From assembly GCF_022810765.1 (NCBI RefSeq), contig NZ_CP094494.1, positions 2,356,001 through 2,420,000 on the forward strand: a stretch of DNA of 64,000 nt. The letters run 5' to 3'. Below the pieces are notes generated by a model. That model ran no database searches. It saw only the letters and a program-made list of their open reading frames with translations, and had not been told where the DNA came from. This stretch comes from Winogradskyella sp. MH6 (GTDB lineage Bacteria; Bacteroidota; Bacteroidia; Flavobacteriales; Flavobacteriaceae). A program made the translations under genes and the position numbers. Positions 1-7,903 of this stretch are shown piece after piece (positions within the stretch are counted from its first letter, which is position 1; the number at the start of each line of letters is the position of its first letter).

Positions 1-170
1 TAACTAATAAGCAGCCAAAACACTAGCTCTGCAACACTAATGTAAAACAAGGTTTTTACAATAGACGATGATTTTTTATGCAACATTGGATAAATATCAG
101 AATCTGAATAGTTCTTAAACTTATCCGTTCCTTTATTCCAGTCCCTCTTTAATAATTCTAATTCATCCAT
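1..170 (-). CDS. Hypothetical membrane protein, 5' part only (runs off the left edge)
   Basis: An open frame starts at ATG 170-168 on the minus strand and has no stop before base 1, giving 56 codons. The product begins MDELELLKRDWNKG. A hydrophobic stretch starts near residue 40 (TLFYISVAELVFWLLIS) and looks like a first membrane helix. The start lies 4 bp beyond the stop of the ECF sigma factor upstream, so the two are probably co-transcribed. Short membrane proteins with this kind of N-terminus often follow ECF sigma genes in flavobacteria, which is an inference here. No function can be assigned from the fragment. Confidence 0.7.
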   Translation of the reverse strand, partial: MDELELLKRDWNKGTDKFKNYSDSDIYPMLHKKSSSIVKTLFYISVAELVFWLLIS

Positions 171-174
171 AAGT

Positions 175-669
175 TTACGGATTTAATATTGTTTTTAATT
201 TCTTTTTTACACGGTTCATTTTAACGCGTGCATTGACTTCGGTAATACCTAATGTCTCACTTATTTCTCTATAGTCCTTATCTTCTAAATACAAAAAGAC
301 TAAGGCTTTTTCAATATCGTTTAGTTGTTGTACGGCTTGGTACATAAGCTTCAGCTGTTGTTCTTCTGTATCATCGTACGGTTCTGCCTTAATTTTAAAT
401 TGAACACTATCAAACTCCTGTGTGTTGATACGTCGTTTCGATTTTCTGTACAGTGTAATGGCTGTATTCAATCCAACACGATACATCCATGTACTAAATT
501 TAGAATCTCCTCTAAACTTAGGATAGGCTTTCCACAGTTGTATGGTTATCTCCTGAAACAAATCGTTATGCGCATCAGCATTGTTGGTATACAAACGGCA
601 TACCTTATGTACAATGTTTTGATGCTTTTGCAACTGCTCTACAAAACTATGTTCAAGTTCTTTGTTCAA
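175..669 (-). CDS. ECF-type RNA polymerase sigma factor
   Basis: This 164-residue protein has the usual ECF sigma-70 length. Region 2 (about residues 10-80) contains a DLFQEITIQLWKAYPKFRG stretch and the -10 recognition segment FSTWMYRVGLNTAITLYRKSKRR. Region 4 (about 110-160) contains the helix-turn-helix YREISETLGITEVNARVKMNRVKKKLK, which would bind the -35 region. It would direct RNA polymerase to a small regulon. No typical anti-sigma factor is adjacent, but the membrane protein starting 4 bp downstream may be a partner. Its own upstream region faces the NADH dehydrogenase gene. Confidence 0.9.
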   Translation of the reverse strand: MNKELEHSFVEQLQKHQNIVHKVCRLYTNNADAHNDLFQEITIQLWKAYPKFRGDSKFSTWMYRVGLNTAITLYRKSKRRINTQEFDSVQFKIKAEPYDDTEEQQLKLMYQAVQQLNDIEKALVFLYLEDKDYREISETLGITEVNARVKMNRVKKKLKTILNP

Positions 670-759
670 TTACTCATTTGGTTAGTTAACTATATGTAGC
701 TATTATCTAATTATTGTTACACAAATATTAATAAAGTATCATTTCCACACCTTAAATCG

Positions 760-767
760 TATCTTTG
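760..767 (+). promoter_or_regulatory. -7 promoter element of the NADH dehydrogenase gene
   Basis: TATCTTTG matches the Bacteroidota -7 consensus TAnnTTTG and lies 26 bp before the ATG at 794. No clear -33 TTTG is present at the usual distance. Confidence 0.55.
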
Positions 768-793
768 TAAGCATAATTCAACCTATATTTTCT

Positions 794-2065
794 ATGAATA
801 TTCCTGAATCTAACCTGCCAAGAATTGTCATTGTTGGTGGTGGTTTTGCTGGCATAAATTTAGCAAAAACCTTAGCGAATAAAAATCTTCAAGTTGTACT
901 AATTGACAAACATAACTATCATACGTTTCAACCGCTTTTATATCAGGTATCTAGTTCTGGATTAGAGCCAGATTCTATAGCCTATCCATTACGAAAAATT
1001 ATAAAGAAACATAAAACTACGTTTTTTAGATTGGCTGAGGTTAACGAAATTCAACCAGAAAACAATACGATAAAAACCACCATTGGAGATTTGTTTTACG
1101 ACTATTTGGTGTTAGCCACAGGGACCAAAACCAACTTTTTTGGTAATAAAGACATTGGAGCAAACAGTATGCCTATGAAAACAGTGCCGCAAGCACTAAA
1201 TATTAGGAGTTTAATTCTTCAGAATTTTGAAAAGGCTGCCATAGCAAATACCAAAGCAGAACGTGAAGCTTACCTTAATTTTGTTATTGTTGGAGGCGGA
1301 CCAACAGGAGTGGAATTGGCTGGTGCTATAGCAGAACTGAAAAATAATATTTTACCAAGGGACTATCGTGATCTTAATCCAAGTGATATGCATATTCACT
1401 TATTAGAAGGATCTCCAAGAGTATTGCCTCCTATGAGCGAGCATGCTTCTGAAAAGGCAACAAAATTCTTAAAAGCTCTAGGTGTAAAAGTACATTGTAA
1501 CACACTTGTTACGGATTATAATGGTTTGGATGTTACTACTAACTCAGATTTAAAAATGCAATCCGAAACCTTAATTTGGGCGGCAGGCGTTACAGGTGCT
1601 CCAATTGATGGTTTAAATGCTTCTGCATTGGTAGAGCGTGCTAACAGATATAAGGTAAACGAGTTTAATCAGGTAGAAGGTTATGACAATATTTTTGCCA
1701 TCGGTGATATTGCGCTTATGACTTCCGAAGATTATCCAAAAGGTCATCCGCAAGTGGCGCAACCAGCCATACAACAAGGGAAACTTTTAGGGAAAAATTT
1801 ATTGAAATTAATAGAGAAGAAGCCAATGAAGTCTTTTAAGTATTTTGATAAAGGTTCTATGGCTACCATTGGAAGAAATAAAGCCGTTGTAGATTTAAAA
1901 CCCTATAAGTTTGGTGGATTCTTCGCTTGGTTTATTTGGATGTTTGTACACCTCATGTCTTTAGTAGGTTTTAGAAACAGGGTGATTGTGTTCTTTAATT
2001 GGACGTATAATTACATTAACTTTGATAAAGCAGCACGTCTAATAATTAGACCATTTAAAAAGTAA
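794..2065 (+). CDS. ndh: Type II NADH dehydrogenase (NDH-2), FAD-dependent
   Basis: This 423-residue flavoprotein should oxidise NADH and reduce quinone at the inner face of the cytoplasmic membrane without pumping protons. An FAD-binding Rossmann motif, VIVGGGFAGINLAK, is near residues 12-25. A second NADH-binding motif, FVIVGGGPTGVELAG, is near 163. The stretch IFAIGDIALM is the typical C-terminal FAD contact. A hydrophobic segment near 375-410 (FFAWFIWMFVHLMSLVGF) fits the membrane-anchoring helix of NDH-2. It ends 3 bp before the convergent YhhN gene. Length and motifs are normal for the family. Confidence 0.9.
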   Translation: MNIPESNLPRIVIVGGGFAGINLAKTLANKNLQVVLIDKHNYHTFQPLLYQVSSSGLEPDSIAYPLRKIIKKHKTTFFRLAEVNEIQPENNTIKTTIGDLFYDYLVLATGTKTNFFGNKDIGANSMPMKTVPQALNIRSLILQNFEKAAIANTKAEREAYLNFVIVGGGPTGVELAGAIAELKNNILPRDYRDLNPSDMHIHLLEGSPRVLPPMSEHASEKATKFLKALGVKVHCNTLVTDYNGLDVTTNSDLKMQSETLIWAAGVTGAPIDGLNASALVERANRYKVNEFNQVEGYDNIFAIGDIALMTSEDYPKGHPQVAQPAIQQGKLLGKNLLKLIEKKPMKSFKYFDKGSMATIGRNKAVVDLKPYKFGGFFAWFIWMFVHLMSLVGFRNRVIVFFNWTYNYINFDKAARLIIRPFKK

Positions 2066-2068
2066 AAT

Positions 2069-2746
2069 TTAGTGTTTTTTCAGTTTTAAAATTCCTAAAA
2101 CAATTAAATATTGTGCTAAAGCATAGGTAAGCATAATACTGATGTTAGAGAAAGGAATTGGCTGGTAAAATTTATTTAAAGCTAAAATACTGTCAGAAAT
2201 CATAAAGAAAATGGCACCAATAAAAACCAGATTGTAACTACTGCTGTTTACAATTCCTTTTCTCATAAAAGCAGTAGTTGCCATGCTTAAAATCACAATC
2301 ATGTATATAATTACAGGCACAAGCATTTCTCCCAAACCATCTTTTAATAAATAGAATAATCCTGAAGCATAGACTAATAGTAGTATCACAAAGCTAAGGA
2401 TAGATTTTTGTTTGTTTCTATGCTTTAAAAACACCACAATATACATAATGTGAGCTAGAAGGAAAGCGACCAACCCAACCGTAAAAAAGTGAGGTGATTG
2501 ATCTACAAACATTAAAAGAATATCTCCCAAAACCGAAAATCCTAAAGCCAAAAGTGTAATACGTTTTATGGATTTTGAAATGCCTTCAGACGTTTTTATA
2601 AATAAAAATACCAAGCTAATAACTATAGCAGGTTTGGCAATATAGTGTGCTATTTGAAGGCTTTCTGTACTTCCTGTAATGATTTCAAAGAGCACAATTA
2701 CAAAAAATAGAATACTGAATTGTTTTTCGGTGTTGGTTAGTTTCAT
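2069..2746 (-). CDS. YhhN/TMEM86 family membrane protein (lysoplasmalogenase-like)
   Basis: This 225-residue protein has about eight hydrophobic helices and almost no soluble domain. It carries the family signatures GDILLMF (near 73) and FMISDSILALNKF (near 180), with the conserved acidic residues inside helices. Characterised relatives (TMEM86) hydrolyse the vinyl ether bond of lysoplasmalogens. The bacterial substrate is unknown, so the enzymatic role is an inference from the family. The gene is convergent with ndh. Confidence 0.75.
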   Translation of the reverse strand: MKLTNTEKQFSILFFVIVLFEIITGSTESLQIAHYIAKPAIVISLVFLFIKTSEGISKSIKRITLLALGFSVLGDILLMFVDQSPHFFTVGLVAFLLAHIMYIVVFLKHRNKQKSILSFVILLLVYASGLFYLLKDGLGEMLVPVIIYMIVILSMATTAFMRKGIVNSSSYNLVFIGAIFFMISDSILALNKFYQPIPFSNISIMLTYALAQYLIVLGILKLKKH

Positions 2747-2876
2747 GATTTGAAATTAATTAAAAATATTCAATTCGTCCTTTAAAATTTACAGCTCGGT
2801 AAAATAGAATTTAGTTAACAATAAGAATGATTGAAGTTTGTCTCGTCAAAACAGAACAAATCAAATCAATCAAAAA

Positions 2877-5027
2877 ATGAACAAGTTAATTACGCTAATA
2901 GTTTTAGGTCTCATCAACCTAAGTTATGCTCAAACCACAATTTCTGGAAAAGTATTGGACAATAAAAACCAACCAATAGAAGGAGCAAATATTTATTTAG
3001 ATGGTACCTATGATGGAGCAACATCAAATGTTGAAGGGCAATTTTCCTTTACAACAGAGGAAACAGGAACACAAGCCTTGGTGGTTTCATTTTTGTCTTA
3101 CGAGACAAAAACCATTGTAGATGATGTTTCAAAATTTACTAACATTACCATTATTCTTAGGGAAGATGTAGAATCTTTAGATGCTGTGGTTTTGAGTGCA
3201 GGTACGTTTGAAGCTAACGACAATAGTAAAGTTTCTGTTTTAAAACCTTTGGACGTTGTGACTACAGCAAGCGCGCTAGGCGATTTTGTTGGTGCATTGC
3301 AAACCTTGCCAGGAACTTCTAATGTGTCTGAGGATGGACGTTTGTTTGTGCGTGGTGGTAATGCCGACGAAACGCAAATTTTTATTGATGGTATTAGGGT
3401 CTTTACACCGTATTCACCAACAGCAAACAATATTCCGACTCGAGGACGCTATTCGCCATTTTTATTTGATGGTATTACGTTTTCAACAGGTGGTTATTCT
3501 TCAGAATTTGGTCAGGCATTATCTAGTGTTTTACTATTAAATACTATTGATGAGCCAGTTCAGGAAAAAACAGATATTGGTTTAATGACCGTTGGTGCTG
3601 CTTTAGGAAATACTCAAAAGTGGGAACGTTCTTCATTGAGCTTTAACGCAACCTATATTAATCTAGCACCTTATTTAGCAGTTTTTAAAGATAGAAATGA
3701 ATGGGAAACTCCTTACCAAGGAGCTCAAGGTGAAATGGTTTATAGATATCGTCTTAACAATGGTATGCTAAAATTTTATGCCGCTTTTGATACTGCAAAA
3801 TTTCAATTAACTCAAGAGGATATTAATCTAGAGGAAGGTTTAGATTTTAAATTGAACAATAACAACTTCTATCTTAATACATCATATAAAGGAATTTTGG
3901 AAAATAACTGGACCTTGAGCACAGGACTAAGCTATACCTATGCAAAAAATGATTTGGGTGTGATGACAAGTGATATTGAAAATGCCGAAAACTCAGCTCA
4001 CTTAAAACTGAAATTAAAGAAGCGATTTAATAGTAGATTTAAGTTAAATTTTGGAGTAGAGCAGTTTATTACAGATTTTAATGAAGACTATAAAGAAGAA
4101 ACAGTAGACGTAACTTATGGCTTTGACAACAACATAACAGCAGGCTTTGCTGAAGCAGATTTAATCTTTTCAAAAGACTTAGCTTTAAAAGTAGGATTAC
4201 GCGCAGATTACAGTTCAATATTTAGTGATCTGGATATTTCACCAAGAGCTGCCTTGGCTTACAAAACTTCTAAAAACGGACAAATGTCTTTAGCATATGG
4301 TAACTTTTACCAAAATCCTAATAGTTCAATACTAAAGTTTAATCAGGATTTAAAGGCTGAAAAAACGTCTCACTACATATTAAACTACCAATACGTCAAT
4401 GATGGTAAGATTTTTAGAGCAGAAGCTTATAGAAAAGACTACGATAACTTAGTGAAGTTTGATACAGAAATGACGTCATTCGATAGCAATTACAATTATA
4501 ATGGAGATGGTTATGCGCAAGGATTGGATGTGTTTTGGAGAGATAACACAAGTATTAAAAATCTGGATTATTGGGTGAGTTATTCTTATTTAGATACTGA
4601 GCGTAACTATAGAAATTTTGAAACATCAGCGCAACCAGTATATGCTACAAATCATAATTTATCTATTGTTGGTAAATATTGGATAGATAGTTGGAAAAGT
4701 CAGGTAGGGCTCAGTTATGGCTTTTCTTCAGGAAGGCCTTATACTAATCCTAATACAAACGAATTTTTAGGTGAACGCACAAAATCCTTTAATAGCTTGA
4801 GTGTTAATTGGGCATACTTACTAGATCAGCAAAAGATATTGTATTTCTCTGTAAATAATGTTTTAGGGTTTAATAATGTAAACGGTTATCAATATGCCAA
4901 TACTACTGATATTAATGGACAGTTTAATAGAAGAGCTTTAAAGCCAGCCCAAGATCAGTTCTTTTTTGTCGGCTTCTTCTGGACCATTAGTGAAGATGGT
5001 AATGACAACCAGTTAGACAATCTCTAA
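2877..5027 (+). CDS. TonB-dependent outer-membrane receptor with carboxypeptidase-like N-terminal domain
   Basis: The product is 716 residues from the ATG at 2877. An in-frame TTG at 2838 would add 13 residues before the signal peptide and is unlikely. The signal peptide is MNKLITLIVLGLINLSYAQ. Next comes a CarboxypepD_reg-like beta-sandwich (TTISGKVLDNKNQPIEGANIY), then a plug domain (ALQTLPGTSNVSEDGRLFVRGG, near 150) and a 22-strand-type barrel. The substrate is not evident. The receptor lies just upstream of an energy-transducing TonB gene, but that gene has its own regulated promoter. Confidence 0.88.
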   Translation: MNKLITLIVLGLINLSYAQTTISGKVLDNKNQPIEGANIYLDGTYDGATSNVEGQFSFTTEETGTQALVVSFLSYETKTIVDDVSKFTNITIILREDVESLDAVVLSAGTFEANDNSKVSVLKPLDVVTTASALGDFVGALQTLPGTSNVSEDGRLFVRGGNADETQIFIDGIRVFTPYSPTANNIPTRGRYSPFLFDGITFSTGGYSSEFGQALSSVLLLNTIDEPVQEKTDIGLMTVGAALGNTQKWERSSLSFNATYINLAPYLAVFKDRNEWETPYQGAQGEMVYRYRLNNGMLKFYAAFDTAKFQLTQEDINLEEGLDFKLNNNNFYLNTSYKGILENNWTLSTGLSYTYAKNDLGVMTSDIENAENSAHLKLKLKKRFNSRFKLNFGVEQFITDFNEDYKEETVDVTYGFDNNITAGFAEADLIFSKDLALKVGLRADYSSIFSDLDISPRAALAYKTSKNGQMSLAYGNFYQNPNSSILKFNQDLKAEKTSHYILNYQYVNDGKIFRAEAYRKDYDNLVKFDTEMTSFDSNYNYNGDGYAQGLDVFWRDNTSIKNLDYWVSYSYLDTERNYRNFETSAQPVYATNHNLSIVGKYWIDSWKSQVGLSYGFSSGRPYTNPNTNEFLGERTKSFNSLSVNWAYLLDQQKILYFSVNNVLGFNNVNGYQYANTTDINGQFNRRALKPAQDQFFFVGFFWTISEDGNDNQLDNL

Positions 5028-5056
5028 AATGTTAAAATAGTGGGTTAATTTCAAAC

Positions 5057-5100
5057 ATGATAAATGTCATATGTTTTACGCTTTATGATGGGTAACTTTA
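5057..5100 (+). promoter_or_regulatory. Fnr-type activator site and -7 box upstream of tonB
   Basis: The palindrome ATGATAAATGTCAT (5057-5070, form ATGA-N6-TCAT) is centred 29.5 bp upstream of a near-consensus -7 box TAACTTTA (5093-5100). The same motif and spacing occur before hemN, ccoS and ccoI in this window. An 18-bp core here (5056-5073 on the complementary strand) is shared with the ccoS site. The site ends 49 bp before the tonB ATG. Regulation by the Crp/Fnr protein encoded at 58543-59220 is an inference. Confidence 0.7.
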
Positions 5101-5119
5101 TACTATAAAATTAAACGTC

Positions 5120-5848
5120 ATGGAACTAAAGAAGAACCCAAGAGCCAATGTAGGTCGAAACAGCAGTTTATATTTTGCTGTTGGCTTAAACGTAATGTTA
5201 CTCCTTACATACTTAGGATTAGAACATAAGACTTACGAAACAGAGACAACTAAGGTTGATGTCTTAATGTTGACAGAGCAGTTGGAAGAAGATATTCCTA
5301 TTACGACTATTAATATTCCACCTCCACCTCCACCACAAAAAACGATAGTTTCTGAAGCTATAACTGTAGTAGAAAACGTTGATGAAATAGAAGAAACAGT
5401 TATTGAAAGTAGTGAGATAGGACAAGACGATGTTATTGAAGAACGTGTAGTAAGCGTTGAAGACGTAGAAGTAGAAGAAGTAGAGGAAGATATAGAAGTA
5501 CCATTTGCGGTTATCGAAAAAGTACCTCAATTCCCAGGGTGTACAGGTAATAATGCTGAGTTAAAGGCTTGTTTCCAAAGAAAAATGCAAGAGCACTTGC
5601 ATAAACACTTTAGATATCCTGCTGCTGCAGCTGAACTTAATATTCAAGGTAGAGTATTTGTATTCTTCTTAATAGATAAGAATGGTAAAGTAGCTAAAAT
5701 TCAAACACGTGGACCTAATGATTTATTAGAAAACGAAGCAGAACGTATTATAAGCTTACTGCCAAAAATGGAACCAGGCAAACAACGTAACAAACCAGTA
5801 GGTGTTCCTTATAGTATACCAATCAACTTTAAACTACAACAACAATAA
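5120..5848 (+). CDS. tonB: Energy transducer TonB
   Basis: This 242-residue protein links the proton motive force to outer-membrane receptors. It has a single N-terminal membrane helix (about residues 15-38, FAVGLNVMLLLTYLGL). A proline run (IPPPPPPQKT) follows near 67, then an acidic Val/Glu-rich periplasmic spacer. The C-terminal TonB domain (about 150-242) contains YPAAAAELNIQGRVFVFFLI and ends IPINFKL. ExbB and ExbD are not adjacent. The promoter carries an Fnr-like site, which suggests induction at low oxygen. A bidirectional terminator follows. Confidence 0.9.
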   Translation: MELKKNPRANVGRNSSLYFAVGLNVMLLLTYLGLEHKTYETETTKVDVLMLTEQLEEDIPITTINIPPPPPPQKTIVSEAITVVENVDEIEETVIESSEIGQDDVIEERVVSVEDVEVEEVEEDIEVPFAVIEKVPQFPGCTGNNAELKACFQRKMQEHLHKHFRYPAAAAELNIQGRVFVFFLIDKNGKVAKIQTRGPNDLLENEAERIISLLPKMEPGKQRNKPVGVPYSIPINFKLQQQ

Positions 5849-5895
5849 TAAATTAAATTCATTATATATGGTTTAGACAAGTTTTTGATTGATTG

Positions 5896-5923
5896 CAAAA
5901 CCCCTTTGAAATAAGGGGTTTTG
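5896..5923. terminator. Bidirectional rho-independent terminator (tonB / GNAT gene)
   Basis: A perfect 11-bp stem (CAAAACCCCTT / AAGGGGTTTTG) with a 6-base loop is followed by a T-rich tract. It sits between convergent genes. Confidence 0.85.
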
Positions 5924-5927
5924 TTAT

Positions 5928-6452
5928 TTATAGATTTGGATTTTCTAAGACATACCAATTACAAAGTTCATTGTCGAAGGTGAATGTGCCTGATGGTTTC
6001 AAGCCTATTTTCTTTAGAATTATATTAGAAACCGTATGCTTGGCATAAGCAGCAGCACAAATTTCTTTTAGTTTTAAATCGTTAAAGCCATAATCTAAAG
6101 ATGCTATTGCAGCTTCAGTTGCGTAACCGTGTCCCCAAAATTTCTCTTTAAGTCTGTAGCCTAAATCATAATAATCAAATTCTTCACGTACTTCGCGCTC
6201 AAATTTTAGTCCAGACCAACCTACAAACTCACCAGTATCTTTTTTGATTATAGCCAAACGACCAACTCCGTTATCTTTATACTGCTGTAAAATACTTTTT
6301 ATATAACCACGAGATTGCTCAATAGAAGTTACAGGATTGTTCCCTAAAAATTCATGCACTTTAGGGTTAGAGTCCATCTCAAAAAAGTCTTGGTCATCGT
6401 CTTCATTGATAGGTCTAAGGTAGAGGCGTTTGGTTTCTAGTTTTAGGTTCAT
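5928..6452 (-). CDS. GNAT family N-acetyltransferase (RimJ/RimL type)
   Basis: This 174-residue protein matches Acetyltransf_3 proteins. The N-terminus (LETKRLYLRPINEDD) is the typical first strand of RimJ/RimL enzymes. The acetyl-CoA loop region reads YRLKEKFWGHGYATEAA (near 103-119), where the usual Q/RxxGxG/A loop is recognisable as GHGYA. The likely reaction is acetyl transfer from acetyl-CoA to an amine, with substrate unknown. The start at 6452 overlaps the preceding stop as ATGA; an alternative ATG two codons upstream (6458) is possible. It is translationally coupled to the thioredoxin-fold gene. Confidence 0.82.
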   Translation of the reverse strand: MNLKLETKRLYLRPINEDDDQDFFEMDSNPKVHEFLGNNPVTSIEQSRGYIKSILQQYKDNGVGRLAIIKKDTGEFVGWSGLKFEREVREEFDYYDLGYRLKEKFWGHGYATEAAIASLDYGFNDLKLKEICAAAYAKHTVSNIILKKIGLKPSGTFTFDNELCNWYVLENPNL

Positions 6453-7003
6453 TTCCATTTAATATTACAACCCATACTAGGTTTTTGGTTTGGGTTTATG
6501 GTTTCATTATTTAAAAGTGCATCAATAGCAGCTCTTAAATCTTTACCAGTAACAGGAATATCATTTCCGGGTCTTGATCCATCTAGTTGGCCAGCATAAA
6601 CCAGTTTTAAATCTTCATCAAACAAGAAAAAATCTGGTGTGCATGCAGCATCATAAGCTTTTGCTATTTCTTGTGTTTCATCATATAAATACGGAAAAGG
6701 GTAGTGGTTTTCTTCAGCATGGATTTTCATTTTATCAGGACTATCCTGCGGATAATTTTCTACATCATTACTCGAAATGGCAATGCAATTAATACCTTTA
6801 GCTTTATAGTCATTAGCCAATTTTACTAATGCTTCATTTATATGAATAACATAAGGGCAGTGGTTGCATATAAACATAACTAAAGTGCCTTCTTTGCCTT
6901 TTAGTTGGGTTAGTGACTTTGTTTCATTGTCTTTAGTATCCACTAAGTTAAAGTTTGGAGCTATTGTACCCAAAGGCAACATATTTGATGGTGTTAATGC
7001 CAT
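6449..7003 (-). CDS. Thioredoxin family protein (AhpC/TSA-TlpA-like)
   Basis: The product is 184 residues from the ATG at 7003. Upstream in-frame codons to 7054 lack a good start and overlap the divergent csaA gene. The fold motifs are APNFNLVDTKDNETKSLTQL near residue 15 and the active-site segment VMFICNHCPYVIHIN near 40, with a CxxC-like pair (CNHC) followed by a cis-proline region. There is no signal peptide, so it is probably a cytoplasmic peroxiredoxin-like or disulfide reductase protein. Its stop overlaps the GNAT start by 4 bp. Confidence 0.82.
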   Translation of the reverse strand: MALTPSNMLPLGTIAPNFNLVDTKDNETKSLTQLKGKEGTLVMFICNHCPYVIHINEALVKLANDYKAKGINCIAISSNDVENYPQDSPDKMKIHAEENHYPFPYLYDETQEIAKAYDAACTPDFFLFDEDLKLVYAGQLDGSRPGNDIPVTGKDLRAAIDALLNNETINPNQKPSMGCNIKWK

Positions 7004-7035
7004 TATTTTATAATAAGAATTATTAATTTTATCGC

Positions 7036-7371
7036 ATGGATAATATAATAACATTTGAAGACTTTACAAAGGTAGATTTAAGAGTAGGAACTGTTATAGA
7101 GGTTAACGATTTTCCCAATGCCAGAAAGCCAGCTTACCAGCTAACTATAGATTTTGGTGACTTAGGTGTCAGAAAATCTTCTGCTCAAATTACTACACAG
7201 TACACAAAAGAAGATTTAGAAAACCGTCAGATTATAGCTGTTGTGAATTTTCCAAAAAAGCAAATCGCCAATTTTATGAGTGAGTGCCTTGTTGTTGGTG
7301 CTGTAAAAGAGAATGACGTCTTTTTATTACAACCAGAGCATAAGGTAAAAAATGGCTCTCAGGTGTCTTAA
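7036..7371 (+). CDS. csaA: tRNA-binding domain protein CsaA
   Basis: This 111-residue protein is almost entirely one OB-fold EMAP/tRNA-binding domain, as in CsaA. Characteristic segments are FTKVDLRVGTVIEV (residues 10-23) and FPKKQIANFMSECLVVGAV (near 75-93). Known CsaA dimers bind tRNA and were proposed to act as export chaperones; the physiological role is uncertain. The gene is divergent from the thioredoxin/GNAT pair and is followed by a strong terminator. Confidence 0.88.
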   Translation: MDNIITFEDFTKVDLRVGTVIEVNDFPNARKPAYQLTIDFGDLGVRKSSAQITTQYTKEDLENRQIIAVVNFPKKQIANFMSECLVVGAVKENDVFLLQPEHKVKNGSQVS

Positions 7372-7400
7372 TAAATTATTTTGAAGTAATATTTAAAGCA

Positions 7401-7436
7401 AAAAAAAACCGTTACAATGTGTAACGGCTTTTTTAT
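7401..7436. terminator. Bidirectional terminator between csaA and the PUR protein gene
   Basis: A perfect 8-bp stem CCGTTACA/TGTAACGG (7409-7416 and 7420-7427) with a 3-base loop is flanked by an A run on the left and a T run on the right. It can therefore serve both convergent genes. Confidence 0.85.
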
Positions 7437-7452
7437 TTAATAGAAGTTAATT

Positions 7453-7842
7453 CTAAATATCGTCAAAACTTATGTCGGTGAAACTTTCAGTTCCGTTTAA
7501 GTCTTGTGATGTTTTTGCCTCTTGAGCAACAAAATCATCTTCGCGTTTAAAATCTCTTTGGTGACGCTCGCTGATGACTTCTTCTCCTTTTTCATTGACG
7601 ATATAATCTGTCATTTCAGCTAAAATTTCTCTAAACTCAGAAAAATCTTCTTTGTATAGATAAATTTTGTGCTTCTTGTAGTGATAAGACCCGTCGTCGT
7701 TAGTAAATTTTTTGCTTTCGGTAATGGTTAGGTAGTAGTCTCCTGCTTTTGTAGCTCTTACATCAAAGAAATAAGTTCGTCTGCCTGCGCGTAAAACTTT
7801 AGAATAAATTTCTTCTTTATCCGTCATTTCATAATCGCTCAT
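7453..7842 (-). CDS. DUF3276/PUR family nucleic-acid-binding protein
   Basis: This 129-residue protein matches the Bacteroidota DUF3276 family, a bacterial relative of eukaryotic PUR-alpha. The core (residues 8-80) contains KVLRAGRRTYFFDVRATKAG and YLTITESKK, the beta-rich single-stranded nucleic acid binding repeat. The C-terminal third is charged and probably flexible. Binding of RNA or single-stranded DNA is inferred from the family. It follows the ABC exporter gene by 61 bp and may share its transcript. Confidence 0.85.
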   Translation of the reverse strand: MSDYEMTDKEEIYSKVLRAGRRTYFFDVRATKAGDYYLTITESKKFTNDDGSYHYKKHKIYLYKEDFSEFREILAEMTDYIVNEKGEEVISERHQRDFKREDDFVAQEAKTSQDLNGTESFTDISFDDI

Positions 7843-7903
7843 AAATCAATCTTTTTTTAATTTAAAATCAAAAATCTGAAAAAAAAGTAAACTGACAAAT
7901 AAT

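Noticed and set aside
325..699. Plus-strand frame opposite the ECF sigma factor
   Set aside because: The sigma regions 2 and 4 are clear on the minus strand; this frame is an artefact.
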